Origin: Hyalella azteca
Taxonomy: Eukaryota > Arthropoda > Malacostraca > Amphipoda > Hyalellidae
Direction of reading: 5' to 3'
DNA: 64,000 nt
Assembly (NCBI RefSeq): GCF_000764305.2
Contig: NW_025937478.1
Location: 52,124 to 116,123, forward strand
A program made the translations under genes and the position numbers. How positions within the stretch are numbered: the stretch's first letter is position 1; every line of letters starts with the position of its first letter. The notes under the pieces were generated by a model. The model was not told the origin of the DNA. It made no database searches and saw nothing but the letters and a program-made list of their open reading frames with translations. This document shows positions 18,851 through 31,257 of this stretch, in pieces.

Positions 18851-20020
18851 CTAGGGTTATGAAATAATCTGTGAGAGAGCAAAAGAATTTCTGTGAATCA
18901 AATAAATGCAGAAGGAATTAAGCGTGAAAAGGAGTTAACCAGCTGCGATGAGGAATGTTCGTTATCATATAATATCTATGTAGTAATAGTTGATTCAATT
19001 CGTTGCGTCACCTTAATATGAACGCTTTAAGTAACATATAAAGGTAAATGGGGTATTGTCGTATTGAAACCCTGTCTGACTGGAGAGCATGTACGACTTC
19101 GGGACAAAATTTTACCAAGTTGTCGGTATTAGATCGTTATTAATGAATTGTGTCTCTTCACTTCTCAAATCCTCGCAATTTGATGAAAATTGTCAACGGC
19201 TTCTCTCCAAGAAATCGATGGAACAAAATCTTGCCCCAAAATCTAGATTTATTCTCCCTAACCTCAGAAAGTCTGGTAGAAACTTGAGCAACCCTCTATT
19301 AAGAATTATATATTTATTATTTTCTCGCACTTCGCGTAGACTAAAATTCCTTCAAAAATTTCCGGGTACAGACTTTTTGCCACAAATTGTAAACAACGTA
19401 TGTTCTATAATCTATTGCATTACCTTGACTGTAAGATTAACGTATATCATTTACATGTAAACTGTTTTTGAAATAAGTTAAATAATCAGTTGGTATATAT
19501 ATTGTATATGTAATTATTTGTACATAATCTTGGGCAATTTGAAAACTAATTGCACGGTGAGTAAGTGGTCGGTTTTTATGTCAAGTTCAAAATATAATAG
19601 CTACCCATGAAAAAATGTAATGTCAAGTCGAGTTACTGATATAAAACTGTCTCGTTGTTTATCAGTTGACATTTATTTCCCATGAAGTAGTAAAAATATA
19701 GCTGTTAATTTTGCAAATCAAAATCAATTTCGTCAATAATTTGTGAGATTTTCCTTATACTTGTTTCGTAACAGATGATTATTCACAAATTTTGTAACAA
19801 CATATATATCAGTAGAAAAGGAATAAAAAAATATCAGGGAGATAATGGGAAGGCAAGCCGGCGAGTTCATGAAAATTGAGCCCTACGTAGAGTGTCAACT
19901 TAAATCTGCTACAGAGTATGGCACCCGCTGCCAATAGCTTAGTTACGGCTCAAAATTTTTTGCGTATTCAGTGACCACAATACACGTGAGCGAAAAAGCA
20001 TTAGCGATTATGTCTCTAGG
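18851..20020. other. AT-rich sequence without a recognisable gene
   Basis: Only short chance reading frames. No splice-bounded conserved block and no clear element ends were seen. Confidence 0.6.
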
Positions 20021-20021
20021 G

Positions 20022-20410
20022 TCACTTTAAATTAACTGTTATATTTTTGAATGTCGCCCGTGCGGCGACGCCACGAATTAATGAAAGAATAGGGCAGAGA
20101 GAAGGTTGAACCGTTGTTGAAAGAGGACGTTCCTGCAAACCTCTCTGTTTCCTTATATTTGTGAAAGTGATAAACGATAAATTCATCTGAGGGTCAAGAT
20201 CTAGAATAGAATAGAAGTGTCGGCGTTGAAGAAATAGGCCCATGGCCTGTTGCCGATTCTTGAACTTTTCGTGACTTGATTCACAAGGGGTAACACTTAA
20301 AAGCTGAAGACGCCGAAGACGCTGAAGTCGCTGAAGTGGCGAACGATTGATCGATGGAACGCCGCGGCTGAACGAATTCCGCGAATTTGCCAAGAAGTAA
20401 ATTAACGTTT
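20022..20410 (-). repeat. Dispersed repeat family B (GCGGAATTCGTTC...GCGTCTTCAGC)
   Basis: On the minus strand the block TTCGCGGAATTCGTTCAGCC...GACTTCAGCGTCTTCGGCG is shared with 42113-42185 and 55137-55245 (plus) and 53590-53700 (minus). It lies next to a repeat-C unit, as it also does at 53.6-54 kb, so B and C probably travel together. No coding content is supported. Confidence 0.6.
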
Positions 20411-20654
20411 TTCATTATCCTATGTTGAAAAATTGGGCACTCAAACTACGCATATCCCCTTTTTGTGTTTTACAAATCAAAAAATAAAAAAATCTGACAA
20501 ATAACTTATGCTTAAAACGGCAATATACTCATGCTCATACAATTAAACTTATTGCCTTATCTTGGTTTGAACAGTCGAATCTTACGACTATATAAGCATC
20601 TTGTATACACAAGCCGAAAATCAAAAAATAATATTTTAATTTAAACCACCACAC

Positions 20655-20870
20655 AGCACTATCAGTAAAACTCCGCACTCGACCACAACATTTAGCACTC
20701 GTCAATAGTGCTTACCGCAAAACGACCTCTTACGGTTTAACTACTTCAACGCTTATAACTCAGAAAATATTCAACCCAGAGAGTGCGGAGTGATGAAATA
20801 ACGTGAATCAATTACTTATTCACATCACCTCTGTTTCATCATTTAGACCCATATCCCTGCTCTCTTGCAT
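20655..20870. repeat. Repeat family C unit (GAGAGTGCGGAGTGATGAAAT)
   Basis: One unit with GCACTCGTCAATAGTGCTTA, TACGGTTTAACTACTTCAAC and ATTCAACCCAGAGAGTGCGG. Several tandem, partly inverted units of the same family occupy 53890-54720. Confidence 0.65.
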
Positions 20871-20920
20871 TGGTTAACTAGTTGAATCAATAATTAACAA
20901 ATGTCTGGTCTTCTTTCTAG

Positions 20921-21652
20921 AACAGAACAACTGCTTCCGTGCATTGCAGGGAGGCTTCTGTTGCCAAACTGCAGCAATAGATCAGGTTGCCAGGCTGGAG
21001 GCTGCAGGGCGTACTGCACAAAACTCAAAATCTATCATGCTAGTGGCATTTTGTGACCTCACTATGGCATTTGATAGGGTCTGGCACACGGGATTGTTGT
21101 ACAAATTAAGTCAGTGTGGCCTGCATGGGACAATCCTGAGGTGGCTGCAGGCCTATTTGGCTGATCGCTCCTTTCAGGTGCACTTTGAAGGTGAAATCTC
21201 AAGCTACAAGTCAGTAAAATCTGGAGTCCCACAAGGTGCCATTCTTTCTCCATTGTTGTTCAACGTTATGATGAGGGACCTCCCATCACTGCCAGGGGTG
21301 GTCACTGCTGAATATGCTGATGATGTTACTTTCTTCACTAGTAGGTAGTCCAGATATAAACAGTGCCACTGCCAGGCTCCAGTCACAACTCTCACAGTTC
21401 TTCAACTGGACAAAGACCTGGGGATTGACCTTCAGTCTCTCAAAGACCAAATGCATGTGCTTTACAAATAAGCAAATCACACCTCCTCCCCTGAGTGTTG
21501 ATGGAACCGTTCTGGAATACGTGCAGAATAATAAATATCTGGGTGTGGTTCTTGATGCCCCATGGCTGAGGTGGTGTTGGCGGGGGTGGTTTAGGCTACT
21601 TTGCAGCACACCCTCTTGTTCCTCTTATATGTTGTCCCCTTGTTCCCTCTGA
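20921..21652 (+). pseudogene. Non-LTR reverse transcriptase fragment with YADD
   Basis: RT palm and fingers are readable: AFCDLTMAFDRVWHTGLLYK (first catalytic Asp block), SVKSGVPQGAILSPLLFNV and TAEYADDVTFF (YxDD). A frame change follows the YADD. The next frame reads FFNWTKTWGLTFSLSKTKCM and NKYLGVVLDA, then runs into unrelated sequence near 21565. There is no endonuclease and no 5' end. It belongs to a different lineage from the minus-strand element at 16-18 kb, whose own palm is deleted. Confidence 0.85.
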
Positions 21653-22410
21653 TGTGTGTTACTGTGTGTTTATATTGAAGTGTTTAACTATTTTATAAAT
21701 TCAACTAAAATAATTCTCATTCTTTTCAGGTCAGGTTTAGATCAGTAATTGATTACATAAATTTATGCCAAAAACTATTCTAAAGTGTGTATAAACACAC
21801 TTAACACACTTGCTGTATAAATTGCTGTCCCACGCTCCCTAGTTCCTAACCTCTTGAGTGATTTGCTCCAAAGCACCCTATAAACCTCCTAACTGGCTTG
21901 CATTGGAAGCAGTTATTGGTGTGCATCTTACTCATTGATCTGTGTGAATTCTGACTTGGTGTCACCTTTAGTTCAGCTTCAGTTAGTCAGTTTTACACAT
22001 ATGCCTTGTTCTGTCATTTTCCTGTCACTTTTACTGTATGAGATCCCAATAGCTATTAGAACCAGTATTTGCGTTTCATTTTCCTTTTCAACCTTTAGTC
22101 ATCATACTAGTTAAACTCAATCTTTGTTACCAATTTAGTCAATTAAAGTAGGCGACGAGTTCGTCTCACCCGCGTTGAGACACCGGTAACAATGTGTCTC
22201 GACCTTGTAGCATATATACTGTAGGAGGAGATAGGTTTCTAAAGTACCCCTTTATTTCTTCGTTTTCTATTAATTTCACGTTTTCTTTCATTTTTTTGAA
22301 AAATTTACATGAACAAAAACAATTTTCTTTTACATTTTACATATGTGTACCGAATTTCAGAATGATCCACCCAAAAGTAAACAATTTATTATTTGTGCGA
22401 AACGGTCCCC
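21653..22410. other. Non-coding stretch with a hairpin-type repeat
   Basis: The segment 22180-22415 (AGGAGGAGATAGGTTTCTAA, TTTTCTATTAATTTCACG, GATCCACCCAAAAG) resembles 56385-56600 inside a hAT-type element. The rest shows nothing recognisable. Confidence 0.5.
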
Positions 22411-24065
22411 TTAAGTGAAGATAAATGTTAGTGTTGATGTATGATTGGGCTTTTTTAGGGTAAAATTAGATATTTGGGGTAACATGAGCTTGTGACTATG
22501 TAAACAAGTTTGCAGCTTGTATATGGCTTTTCATGGCCAAGATATGGAATCCATGGCTCAAAGAAATGGAACATGGCTGGCAAACCCATAAAACCATGGC
22601 TTGAAAAATTGAGTCGTGGCTTGAGAGTAGATATATAAAATAAATCATATATTCCATGCCTGACTGAAATTAGGTGTTTTAACTATTTGTGGTATACAGC
22701 AAGATTGAAAATTTTATCCATAATACTGAAATTCTGCAGCTTCAAGGAACATACCTGTAAAGTTTTTAAAACTTTAAAGCCTCTTGAGTCTTGACCCAAT
22801 CTCAATCTGCACTTTTATTAACAACTCAATAGAAATTTATAGCTTGAATCCTGCGGCTCTGAAAATTTCTAGACATATTTCTGAAATTAAATATATTCCA
22901 TGCATGGTATAAAGCTTATTTCTTCTCTACCTACTTTGGCATACCCTCCAGATGGAAAAAATGACCAAATATATTCCCTAGCTCCTGGCACACCTTCCTG
23001 ACTGTGGGAATGGATATGCATATGCCTAATTCTTGTTCACAATTCTTACATTTATCCTAAAGAAGAGAGAAGAATGTCAATGGGAACGAATTTTCCCATT
23101 GATCAGCATGGCAGATGGGAGTGTAGAAGTAGGATTTTATTTGTTTTTCTTTATTTTATTTATTTATTGTTACTCTCCACTGGCTACTATAAACAGTGGA
23201 GAGCATCATTGCAGCTGGCTGGGAACAAAGCTGGGGCTGGCAAAATCATAGAATATTTGATGTTGCACTTGCAGGTAATGGTATGGGACAGTTTTGACTT
23301 GAAGTTGGTATATAGAAATGAGTTACTTGAGTACACCTTCTTGTCTCTTGGCTTAGAATAGTTATTGCATGATGGGCATTGGCACCAGGGCTTGCTTGAA
23401 TTAAAAGCTGAATTTGTGACCCCTGTCTGCACTCCCAAAGCCATTTTAGTGGCCACAACCATTTTGTTCCCAGTCTGAAAGAGAAACCATCTATATTAAT
23501 AACAAAAATGAACTACCAGTACAACTCCAGTGTTATCAGAAATATGCTTTTTTATTTATAATTATTATTATTGTGTGGTAATTGAACCCTACAAGGCTAC
23601 AAATGGTACTTCTTACTTAGTCTACAATTTTTATTGACAAGCATTGAGTTAAGTTCAGCATCTGCTAAGTGGTCAGTCATGTATCATTGTTGGTGGTGTA
23701 CTTTGTTTTTTGTCAGCACCCTTGCTGTTGCTGCGTGATAAGTACAAATGTACTCTCAGTTAGCAATATTTTAACATGCACCTCATCATAATTTGTCTCA
23801 ATCAACTGAGCTTTTGCTATACTTTTTGGTAAATATATATTGTTCCTATTCTTTGCCAACTGTTATTTAATCATGAGGAATTATTGCATATGGTATATCA
23901 GGCATTTATGAAATATTTAATACTTCAATAGTTTCATTTTACAAACACTTAATGCATAATATCTTATTTTCAGCCATTTTTATCACAATAGCCTAATCAA
24001 ATTATCTTGGTATGTCTCACAGCCGCCTAACATAATTTTAAAAATATTTGATTTAGAGGCTTTTT

Positions 24066-24171
24066 AGCGCTTTTTCTCATTTATTGAACAAATACACTAT
24101 TGTGCTCGCCATGTCCATCTGTCCGCCCGTCTGTCTGTGACTTCATGTTTTTGTTGACGAGAAAATAAGCT
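24066..24171 (-). mobile_element. 106-bp MITE, family D
   Basis: Bounded by AGCGCTTTTTCTC and its degraded inverse (GAGAAAATAAGCT), with the core GTGCTCGCCATGTCC and a GTCTGTCTG run. The same element lies at 28416-28521, 39654-39759 and, truncated, from 61901. Confidence 0.7.
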
Positions 24172-24172
24172 C

Positions 24173-24763
24173 TCACTCACTGCAGTGGGTACTGAGTTTG
24201 ATGGTGTGCCTGCTGGTGTACCTGTACAGGGAATAAAATATTAACTTCTTAGCAATGAACACACAACTAGCAGAAAAATTTTCATTTTTTGAACATATTT
24301 TAAAGAAATAAACATAATAGCTAACTGTTCCTGTATTACCTGTGTCATTGGCTACTCTCTTTCTGATCTCACTATGCCACTTAATGAAGGACTGGGCCCA
24401 GTCTGGGCCTGGCAAATTCATAGAAAACATGGGAACAGTGCGCTCTTCTGAATCAAGGTAGCTCTTGACTATGATGCGCAAGTCCATTGGTTGGAGAGAG
24501 AAGCCATAGTCACTGCGCTGAAGTGCCCTCTTCACTATAAGGGCCTCCTCTACCTGTGAGAGGACAGTCTGTCGTCCAGGACTAAGCACAGTTTTTCCAT
24601 GCACTCTGTTGAAAAGAACACACTTGCCAATGCCATACTGCTTTGCAGCTTTTGTCAAACTTATTTCCTTGTCTTTGATCTTCTGCACTACTTGATTAAC
24701 AAGATCTCTGCTGTAATTCTGGTAGGTACGAGCCCCCTTTGGACGTTTGTAGGTCCTATGCAT
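24173..24763 (-). CDS. Pogo/Tigger-type protein, psq HTH plus CENP-B HTH N-terminal exon
   Basis: 196 codons from MHRTYKRPKG. A psq-type helix-turn-helix comes first (YSRDLVNQVVQKIKDKEISL, KAAKQYGIGKCVLFNRVHGK). A CENP-B-type second HTH follows (SQVEEALIVKRALQRSDYGF, MDLRIIVKSYLD, PGPDWAQSFIKWHSEI). No DDE domain follows. After about residue 146 the reading becomes low-quality and a GT donor (GTAATACAGG) sits there, so this is either a first coding exon or a fragment. It could be a pogo transposase remnant or a domesticated psq protein. The corresponding stretch is absent from copy 3 of the duplication. Confidence 0.7.
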   Translation of the reverse strand: MHRTYKRPKGARTYQNYSRDLVNQVVQKIKDKEISLTKAAKQYGIGKCVLFNRVHGKTVLSPGRQTVLSQVEEALIVKRALQRSDYGFSLQPMDLRIIVKSYLDSEERTVPMFSMNLPGPDWAQSFIKWHSEIRKRVANDTGNTGTVSYYVYFFKICSKNENFSASCVFIAKKLIFYSLYRYTSRHTIKLSTHCSE

Positions 24764-26576
24764 CTTGAACTAGGGTCAATACTAATAAGTTTAAACTCTA
24801 TATCTAACAATAATTAGAGTCTGAAACATAAAGAAAATACATTAATAGGTGTATCTAACAAAATGTTATATATGGTCATTTTAAATAATTAACATGCCGG
24901 TCAATGTTACCCCATCAGGGCTGACATTAGGTGGTCAAAGTTCCCCCATTGGGGGGCAGCGCCTCCCATTTGCAAACTATGACACTTTCCTAAAATTTTT
25001 CATTTGCATATGTAACTAGAAGAGTTCTACTACAATGCAATAAAACCTGGAGTTATTTTTCAAAAAAAATAAAAAAAATTGGAGGGGGGTAATCTGACAG
25101 GCTTTAAATAATAGCTCTTTTTTGTAGGTCACATTTTTAATTTTTTAACCTATTAGATATGCAAACTTTTAAAATCTTTCTATTGTGTTATGTAGCCTCA
25201 GTATTAGGCCTTTAATGCCCATTGACAAAATTTTTCTATGTCAAATAGTTTTTGAGTTTTGGGGGTTTTTGTTGAAAAAACGAAAAGTGGTCAAAGTTAC
25301 CCCGGGAGTCAAAGTTACCCATTTTACGGTAGTGATTGTGGTATTATGCCAAGCTTGCCACTAACATGCATCCCTAACTGCCCATGTTGATAACAAAGCC
25401 AGTGTTTGGTAGATAATGTTTTTGCGTGTGAAAAGTAAGTATGAATTGCTGACTATATATGGCAGTCTGGTGCTTGATCTCTCTGTATTATGTGTATATC
25501 AGCCTCTTTTGTATATTATATTCAAGGTTTCAATGAGCTATCCCACTTGAAGTTTTTTTTAAATATTAAGTAAATTTGTAAAACAATCATTTGTAGGGAT
25601 TTAAATGGAAATTTTTATAACCCACAGCCAGCAATAATATCCATTGCATTCCATGGAAATTCTCACTTAGTTATTATTAAACCCACAAAAAATCCCTCCA
25701 AATCCCAGTATGCCCATAAATCATATCTGGTGTATCTATGGACTTAATCCTGAAGCGGCAATAATTGAATGACCTTGTCAAATTACTTGGTGACATCATT
25801 TTATTTTGAAATAGGGGTTTGCTTCTACTCTTATCTCTGAAAAAAATTTGCATCATCAATGATAGCAATATTCAAAAGTTTAAAGAGGAAATGAAACTTT
25901 TTATTTTAGCATATCCATCCTCTATATTTATAGATCAATCTATATAAAATATGCAGTCTTGTTTATCCCAAATATCCAGAATATACTATTCTTTTCCTTT
26001 GGTTTGCAAAAAGTATGAAAACTTGGGCCTTTTTAGGGGCCTGCTGAAATTAGGTCTATCATCAAAATAAAACATCTGAAGCTCACACAGTCTGAAATTT
26101 CTTTATAGATTGTATGCTATTTGTTGTAGTGTACTAAATGCACTATTATTGAATATTAGGAAGCTAGACTAATCAATCAAAATTCCACAGAAGTTGATGC
26201 AGCCCAACAGGGATGTTATAGTCTGTATCAAGTGTCTCACTATCGAACACCTAAATAATGTAGAGTGGTGATCTAGAATACAATCTAGAAAAATCTCAAA
26301 CTATCAAACTCCTAAATAATCTAGAGTGTTGCATGCTGTTGCCAGGACTCAGTGCTGCACTTGAAGTTTTCTGCACTGGACACTTGAACTCTAAATAATG
26401 CCAGTGTACTGCATACAAACTTGTTCTTTCTCTAACATCCAAAAATGTCTTCACAGAATAAGGCCACTGATTCTTGAGTTGCTTTCAATTAATACTTGGA
26501 CTTTGATTACAAATAAACTTCAGTTTAACTTGAAACCAGCAAAATTCCATCAGTATTATGATGAATAAATGAAGGC

Positions 26577-27004
26577 ATGCACAATGTCTCTGATGATGCA
26601 GTCAACAGCAGCTGGCACGCTGAGCTGAGCACCCAAATGTCTTCTGAATCTTGCAAAGTTGAGGCTGATGGTGAGCTGTAGTTTTATGGGATGCATAAAT
26701 TGCTCACAATTGTGTAAAATTGGAAATACTATTCTTGTGATGATTAAATTAAATTTAAAGATTAAGTTAACTTGAAGATATTGCTCCAAATTTTGTGGAA
26801 GCAGTGACACATTGTTTGTCATCTGTGTTAATGTCTCATGTTCAAGTTTATTCATGATGTTCTATGTCAATTTATTCAGCTACAGAGGCCAGTGGCTCAT
26901 CTCCTCCCCTAGAAACGGTGGCAGTTTACATCAAGGGGGAGCCTCAAGATGGAGGAGAGGACATAGCTGTGAAGGTGGAACCAATTGACAGTAGTGAAAA
27001 AGAG
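26577..27004 (+). pseudogene. Duplicated 5' exons of the zinc-finger gene (copy 1)
   Basis: Exon 26577-26670 reads MHNVSDDAVNSSWHAELSTQ and continues to VEAD. Exon 26880-27004 reads TEASGSSPPLETVAVYIKGE, then the acidic SUMO-type motif AVKVEPIDSSEKE. Phase 1 joins them (G|CT), with GTGAGC, TTCAG and GTAAAT splice signals. The upstream ATGATGAATAAA is followed directly by TGA, so the N terminus intact in the inverted middle copy is lost here. No zinc-finger exon follows on this strand, so it is a decapitated duplicate unless it uses an unseen distant exon. Confidence 0.65.
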
Positions 27005-27240
27005 GTAAATTCATCATTTGCATTAGTGAATTGTAAAGCATAAAATTCACATATTAATATTTGTACCTTGATAGTTGGTTTTCAATAAGGCAAAGAAGCT
27101 CCTAAAGCTTGAGGAATCTTATTCCTCAAATTTGTGTGAGATTATCCTGCAAATAAAGTTTGAAGCTGGTAATTTGTATTTGGCATCGGGACATTCATGC
27201 TGTGGACTTGTATATAATTGTGCAATATGTTTATATTCTT

Positions 27241-28380
27241 AAATGAATTAATGCATTGCATTATTTGTGCAATCTATTCTTTGCTTTTCTATGTATTAAT
27301 TGTGTATTGTTTGAATTTAGTCAACAGTAATTATGTTCAGTACTGATTCTGTTTGCCAGCGAGCAAGTAAGGATCTTGTCATAAAAAGGATCTATTTATT
27401 ATTTGATGATCAGCAGTGCATTGCAATATGAGTTCTGTGACCATGCCTGCCAGTGAAGTTAAGCTTCTTTCACATNAAATTAATCAATGATGCATTGTTC
27501 ATGGGAAGTATGAATATGTTGGAGACAATTTCACGTATTGTGACAGCATCAAATTGCACTGACAATATGAACTTCTAATTGTCATTTCAACGAAGATAAA
27601 AGTCTGATTACTGTTTATGTAGAGGTTATTCTATTTGATATTCTTTATTATATACAGTATCATATTTTTGAAACGTAGGTTTCGTCCAGAAAAACTTGAA
27701 ACTCATGGGGATGTTATTTTTGTTACTTATTAGGATATAGGAAATGGATTACCTCGAACTTGGAAGTATTATTTCCATTTCAGTTAAACTATTATTGTTG
27801 TTGTGCACTGAAGTTTTCAGTGCATTCAACTGACATACGTTGTTTTCTCAGGCCTCTTCTGTACACATTTATTATACATGACCTCGTCTAAACCTCCACT
27901 AACAACTTTTATACTTGCACGCTTCCCACCCTATACAGTTTTCGCCTTTGCCTCATTTCTCATAATAAATAATTCTCTCGCTCGCCTACCAGAATAAAGA
28001 AGCAGAATATAGTTACACTGCTTTTATTTTCCTGCCTATCATTAGCACGGTCTTAACCCGTTCATTGGTAACCTCGTTGAAATGACTATCGAACGCCATC
28101 GATATTTCTTTTAATATTTGAGTCGCTTCATTCCATAGGAAAGCCGTTGTTTTCTACGCTCGTCGTCCGGCCTGTACCAGCTAGGCTCGTCGTCCGTCAT
28201 TATAGGACTTTCGCTTATTTTCAAATTTGTTTGTGATCATTGCAATATGTTGGGTAAATGCATATGTTCGGTGAACGTATGAAAGCGAACAATTGAGAAT
28301 GGAGAATTTGTGTTGTGAAATGAGGAAGACTTAGCAAACCAATCTTTATTCGCACTAATGTTCAGTTAATAATAATAAAA
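27241..28380. other. Repeat-rich intergenic region
   Basis: The segment 27627-28138 is duplicated at 36234-36735 in the same orientation (GAAACGTAGGTTTCGTCCAG, AACTTGGAAGTATT...). There is an isolated N at 27476. No gene was seen. Confidence 0.75.
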
Positions 28381-28415
28381 CTATAACTCAGTACTCACTG
28401 CAGTGAGTTAGAGAG

Positions 28416-28521
28416 AGCGCATTTGCTCGTCGACGAAAACCTGAGGTCACGGACGGACGGACAGACAGACGGACAAAGCGAGCACAATAGTGCATTTTTT
28501 CCATAAATGAGAAAATGCGCT
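28416..28521 (+). mobile_element. 106-bp MITE, family D
   Basis: Inverted ends AGCGCATTTGCTC and GAGAAAATGCGCT enclose a GACGGACAGAC run and GCGAGCACAATAGTGCA. It has the same length as the copies at 24066 and 39654, and is preceded by the palindrome CTCACTGCAGTGAG. Confidence 0.75.
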
Positions 28522-28544
28522 AATAATAATAGCGGTTTCAGCGT

Positions 28545-28760
28545 TTAGTAGGCCGTAGGCCTGTCGCCGATTCTCAAGATCGTAGAACATTCACAGCATT
28601 TTGCGGTTTCGAACTCGCAACTCACTGCTACAATTCTGCTGTGCTTAACCGCCCGGCCTCCTTGCCGATTCTGACCAGAAACTGTCGCAGGTAGCTGGGA
28701 TCGAACCTGCGCCAATCATGGTACTATGAACTGTAACCACTGGGCTGTTATTGAAATGGC
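28545..28760 (-). mobile_element. tRNA-derived SINE, minus-strand copy
   Basis: Read on the minus strand: AGTGGTTACAGTTCA (A-box side), GGTTCGATCCCAGC (B box), TTAAGCACAGCAGAATTGTA, GTTCGAAACCGCAAAATGCT, then CGGCGACAGGCCTACGGCC. The order matches the intact copy at 61283-61545. Confidence 0.8.
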
Positions 28761-29112
28761 AGTAACTGTTGTTAAATATTAATTAGTTTCGCATAGCGCA
28801 AATATAACAAGTAACGCAAACAATTATACAGCGGATTTAAAGTCAACAATGTTCGTGGCAGAGAACGTACATTACATAACGACAGCGGTTAGAACATTCA
28901 GATAGACGGGTACATTGACACTGATGCGGTGTTGATTGTTAAAGTCAGACCATCAAACGTCAGGTTGTCGTATAAAATGAGCTTTATTCATTTAGAAATA
29001 ACGACTATTTTACTTCACCCCTCCCAAAATTCGTCGCTTAGTCCGAAAATAATTTTCTATTCAAACGAAATATAAACCTATTCAAGCGAATATTCATACA
29101 CTACTCTGCTTA
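28761..29112. other. Non-coding stretch
   Basis: No gene or element end recognised. Confidence 0.5.
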
Positions 29113-29460
29113 TTAATAACCGTAGCAATCTGGAGGTCTTCGTATTTGTGTCGATTTTATGGGGACAGGTGAAGGAACCAGTTCAGTTTCCTTATCTGCT
29201 TGTTCCATTGTCTGCTGGGACACTGGTACGAGTTCCCCGTCATCCTGCAGTGGGGGTAGGTTGAAGGTAGGAGCCAGGAGGATCGAGGGTTTGATCCTGA
29301 CGAAGTGAAGTCGGATCTCGTTGGAGAGGTGAAGTCGGCTCTAGTTGCTCACGGACCTTTGCGTTATCTACTAAGCCGCCGAGTGGAGAGTCCGAAGACA
29401 GGGCTCTCGGTCTTGTACCGACACGGTCTCTGGCATGAGAGTGTGTGAGGTAAACATTGT
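29113..29460 (-). pseudogene. Possible LTR-retrotransposon Pol C-terminal remnant
   Basis: The minus-strand reading ends IKSTQIRRPPDCYGY and a stop at 29113. RRPPDxYGY-type ends are common at the C terminus of gypsy/copia-group integrase regions. Upstream is Pro-rich and broken by frame changes. No LTR, integrase core or reverse transcriptase was found nearby. Confidence 0.35.
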
Positions 29461-30111
29461 GGTTTTATGTTTTTCTAAAGCGTACTTTCGATTCGAAAGT
29501 TTGATGGCGAAATTGGCTGCTTCTACAAGGGATCGCAGCAAAGTAGAGAATGTTTGCTACTCGTATTTCAATATCTAACTCCAGGTGGCCATCCGTAGTC
29601 TCCACTCACGCTTCTTTATGATTAGTATAACTCGCGCCGACATTTTTCTTAAAGTTGTGTGAATAAAAACAAATGTGTCCCATTATCTAATAGCCTTAAC
29701 TTGATATTTTACTCAGGGTTTGATATTTTACTTCAAATTTCTCCACTGCTGCGTGAGAGCTTCAGCATGACTTCGTTCTCTTGTTTACGATTGATTTTAA
29801 CGAATAATTTTCCCGTAACTGCTGCGTAGAAGCAAGTAGTAGCTGCAACCGCTTCCATTTGGGTTCATAATAGCTGCGTTAGCCATCGTGAGGAGTACAT
29901 TAGGCTGGGACTTTAACAATCCTGATGGCAATGTCATTCCTATGCCATCGCCACTTACAGACACAAGCCCCCTACCCAGGCTAAAGGTGCTTAGACACGG
30001 GGCTATTAGTTGTGTCTACTAGGCGACGCAAGTAAAATTTGTAATGCTTGACGTGTTCAGAGGCAACTAGCTGGTTCATTGCAGGCAGAGCACCTCGAGT
30101 TGTTTTGAAGC
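29461..30111. other. Non-coding stretch
   Basis: No supported gene, repeat boundary or regulatory site seen. Confidence 0.5.
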
Positions 30112-30119
30112 AGTCTATT

Positions 30120-31257
30120 CAGCGTTGCCAGATGGTATATTTCTATACCAGATTTCACAAATCTGGTATTTTCAGAAGGTGTCTGGTATGAACATATCAG
30201 ATCTGGTATATTTGCCTAAATCTGGTATTTTTCTGGTATTTTCTGACTTACTGCAAATTTACTGCATTAAGTTCCACCTCTGAAGTTTGAATTTCCTCTA
30301 ACGTAGGCGTGGATTATACAGATTACAATCAGAGTGGCGCGACTAGAGGTTTCCCGCCATTTTTGGAACCGCAAGTTTACCGCTTGATAAAATAACCCCA
30401 ATTTAATTGTTACCATTTAACAGAAGTGCTTAGTGCAATATGAGCATGAGAGTGATGATCCTCGAATGATTACTGATCAGTGATGAACTGATGATATGGC
30501 CTAGGACGAGTGAGGATGTCGAACCGATCTCTGCGACGCAAGCTCCACCATTTTTGTTTGGTGGTTTTGAATTCTAGAGTGCCACTTATTGTAGTGCCAC
30601 TTGAATTCTGGGGTGCCATTCAACATTTCACTGATCTTGACAATTATCATCCATTCAGGGAACTGGCTGCGGGCTGCCTACTGCATCACTTGTCTACTTT
30701 GACCTGTCTCCAAAGCATTCATGGTGCAAGTGTTTTCACAAGTCAACTATGTGAAAAACAAGCAACGGAATAAAATTTCAACTACGGTACTGGAGTCCCT
30801 TATTTGGACCAAAAGCTATCTGCTCAACCGCAACAAGTGATCACGCCCGAAATGTTAGATTAATGCAATATGCAAGCATGTACGAAAAAAAGCAAAATGA
30901 TGATGACCTGTTTCCGTGGCTTGCTCATGTTGAGCGAAGAGGAAAAAGTGCCACAATGACACTGATAAAAAAAGGAAAAAGTGTCAATGTAATCAAACAC
31001 AGGAAAAGAAAATTGTCGAAATGTTCCAAACAGAGGGGGAAAAAAATATAACGTGTTCAATTTGGCGAATTATCATCAAGCCAGATAACTGCACAGTACA
31101 TGAGATAATTTTTTTTTCTAACCAGCGTTTCTGACGAATAGTTTTATTAAATTTTGAGGTATTAGTCTGTTTTTGAACGATAAAATTTCTGGTATATTTC
31201 TGGTATTTTGAGCAAGGCAATCTGGTATTCTCGCCAAGAAAAAACCTGGCAACACTG
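30120..31257. mobile_element. hAT-type element, 1138 bp, exact 8-bp target duplication
   Basis: Ends CAGCGTTGCCAG and CTGGCAACACTG form terminal inverted repeats. AGTCTATT is duplicated exactly at 30112-30119 and 31258-31265. Both subterminal zones hold many TCTGGTATTTT motifs. Two interior plus-strand stretches (30510-30773 and 30863-31051) are open but not recognisable as transposase. It is probably a nonautonomous hAT element or a deeply decayed one. Confidence 0.88.

Larger units (their letters stand above)
22412..27240 (+). repeat. Segmental duplication copy 1
   Basis: Starts at CTTAAGTGAAGATAAATGTT and matches 60421-64000 over most of its length, and 51.0-50.7 kb plus 48.66-47.33 kb in inverted orientation. 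It carries the two small exons at 26577-26670 and 26880-27004. Relative to copy 3 it lacks a SINE and holds about 405 extra bases (23461-23865). A pogo-like gene and a 106-bp MITE lie inside. Confidence 0.85.

Noticed and set aside
18303..18882. Frames across the N gap near 18.4 kb
   Set aside because: Most codons are unknown bases.
19089..19460. 123-codon plus-strand frame
   Set aside because: Biased AT-rich codons, no recognisable domain, no splice context and no repeat partner.
22395..22500. Arthropod telomeric TTAGG array
   Set aside because: Only isolated TTAGG words; no tandem run.
30510..31051. hAT transposase within the 1138-bp element
   Set aside because: Open stretches lack recognisable zinc-finger BED, catalytic or dimerisation motifs, so only the element ends are claimed.
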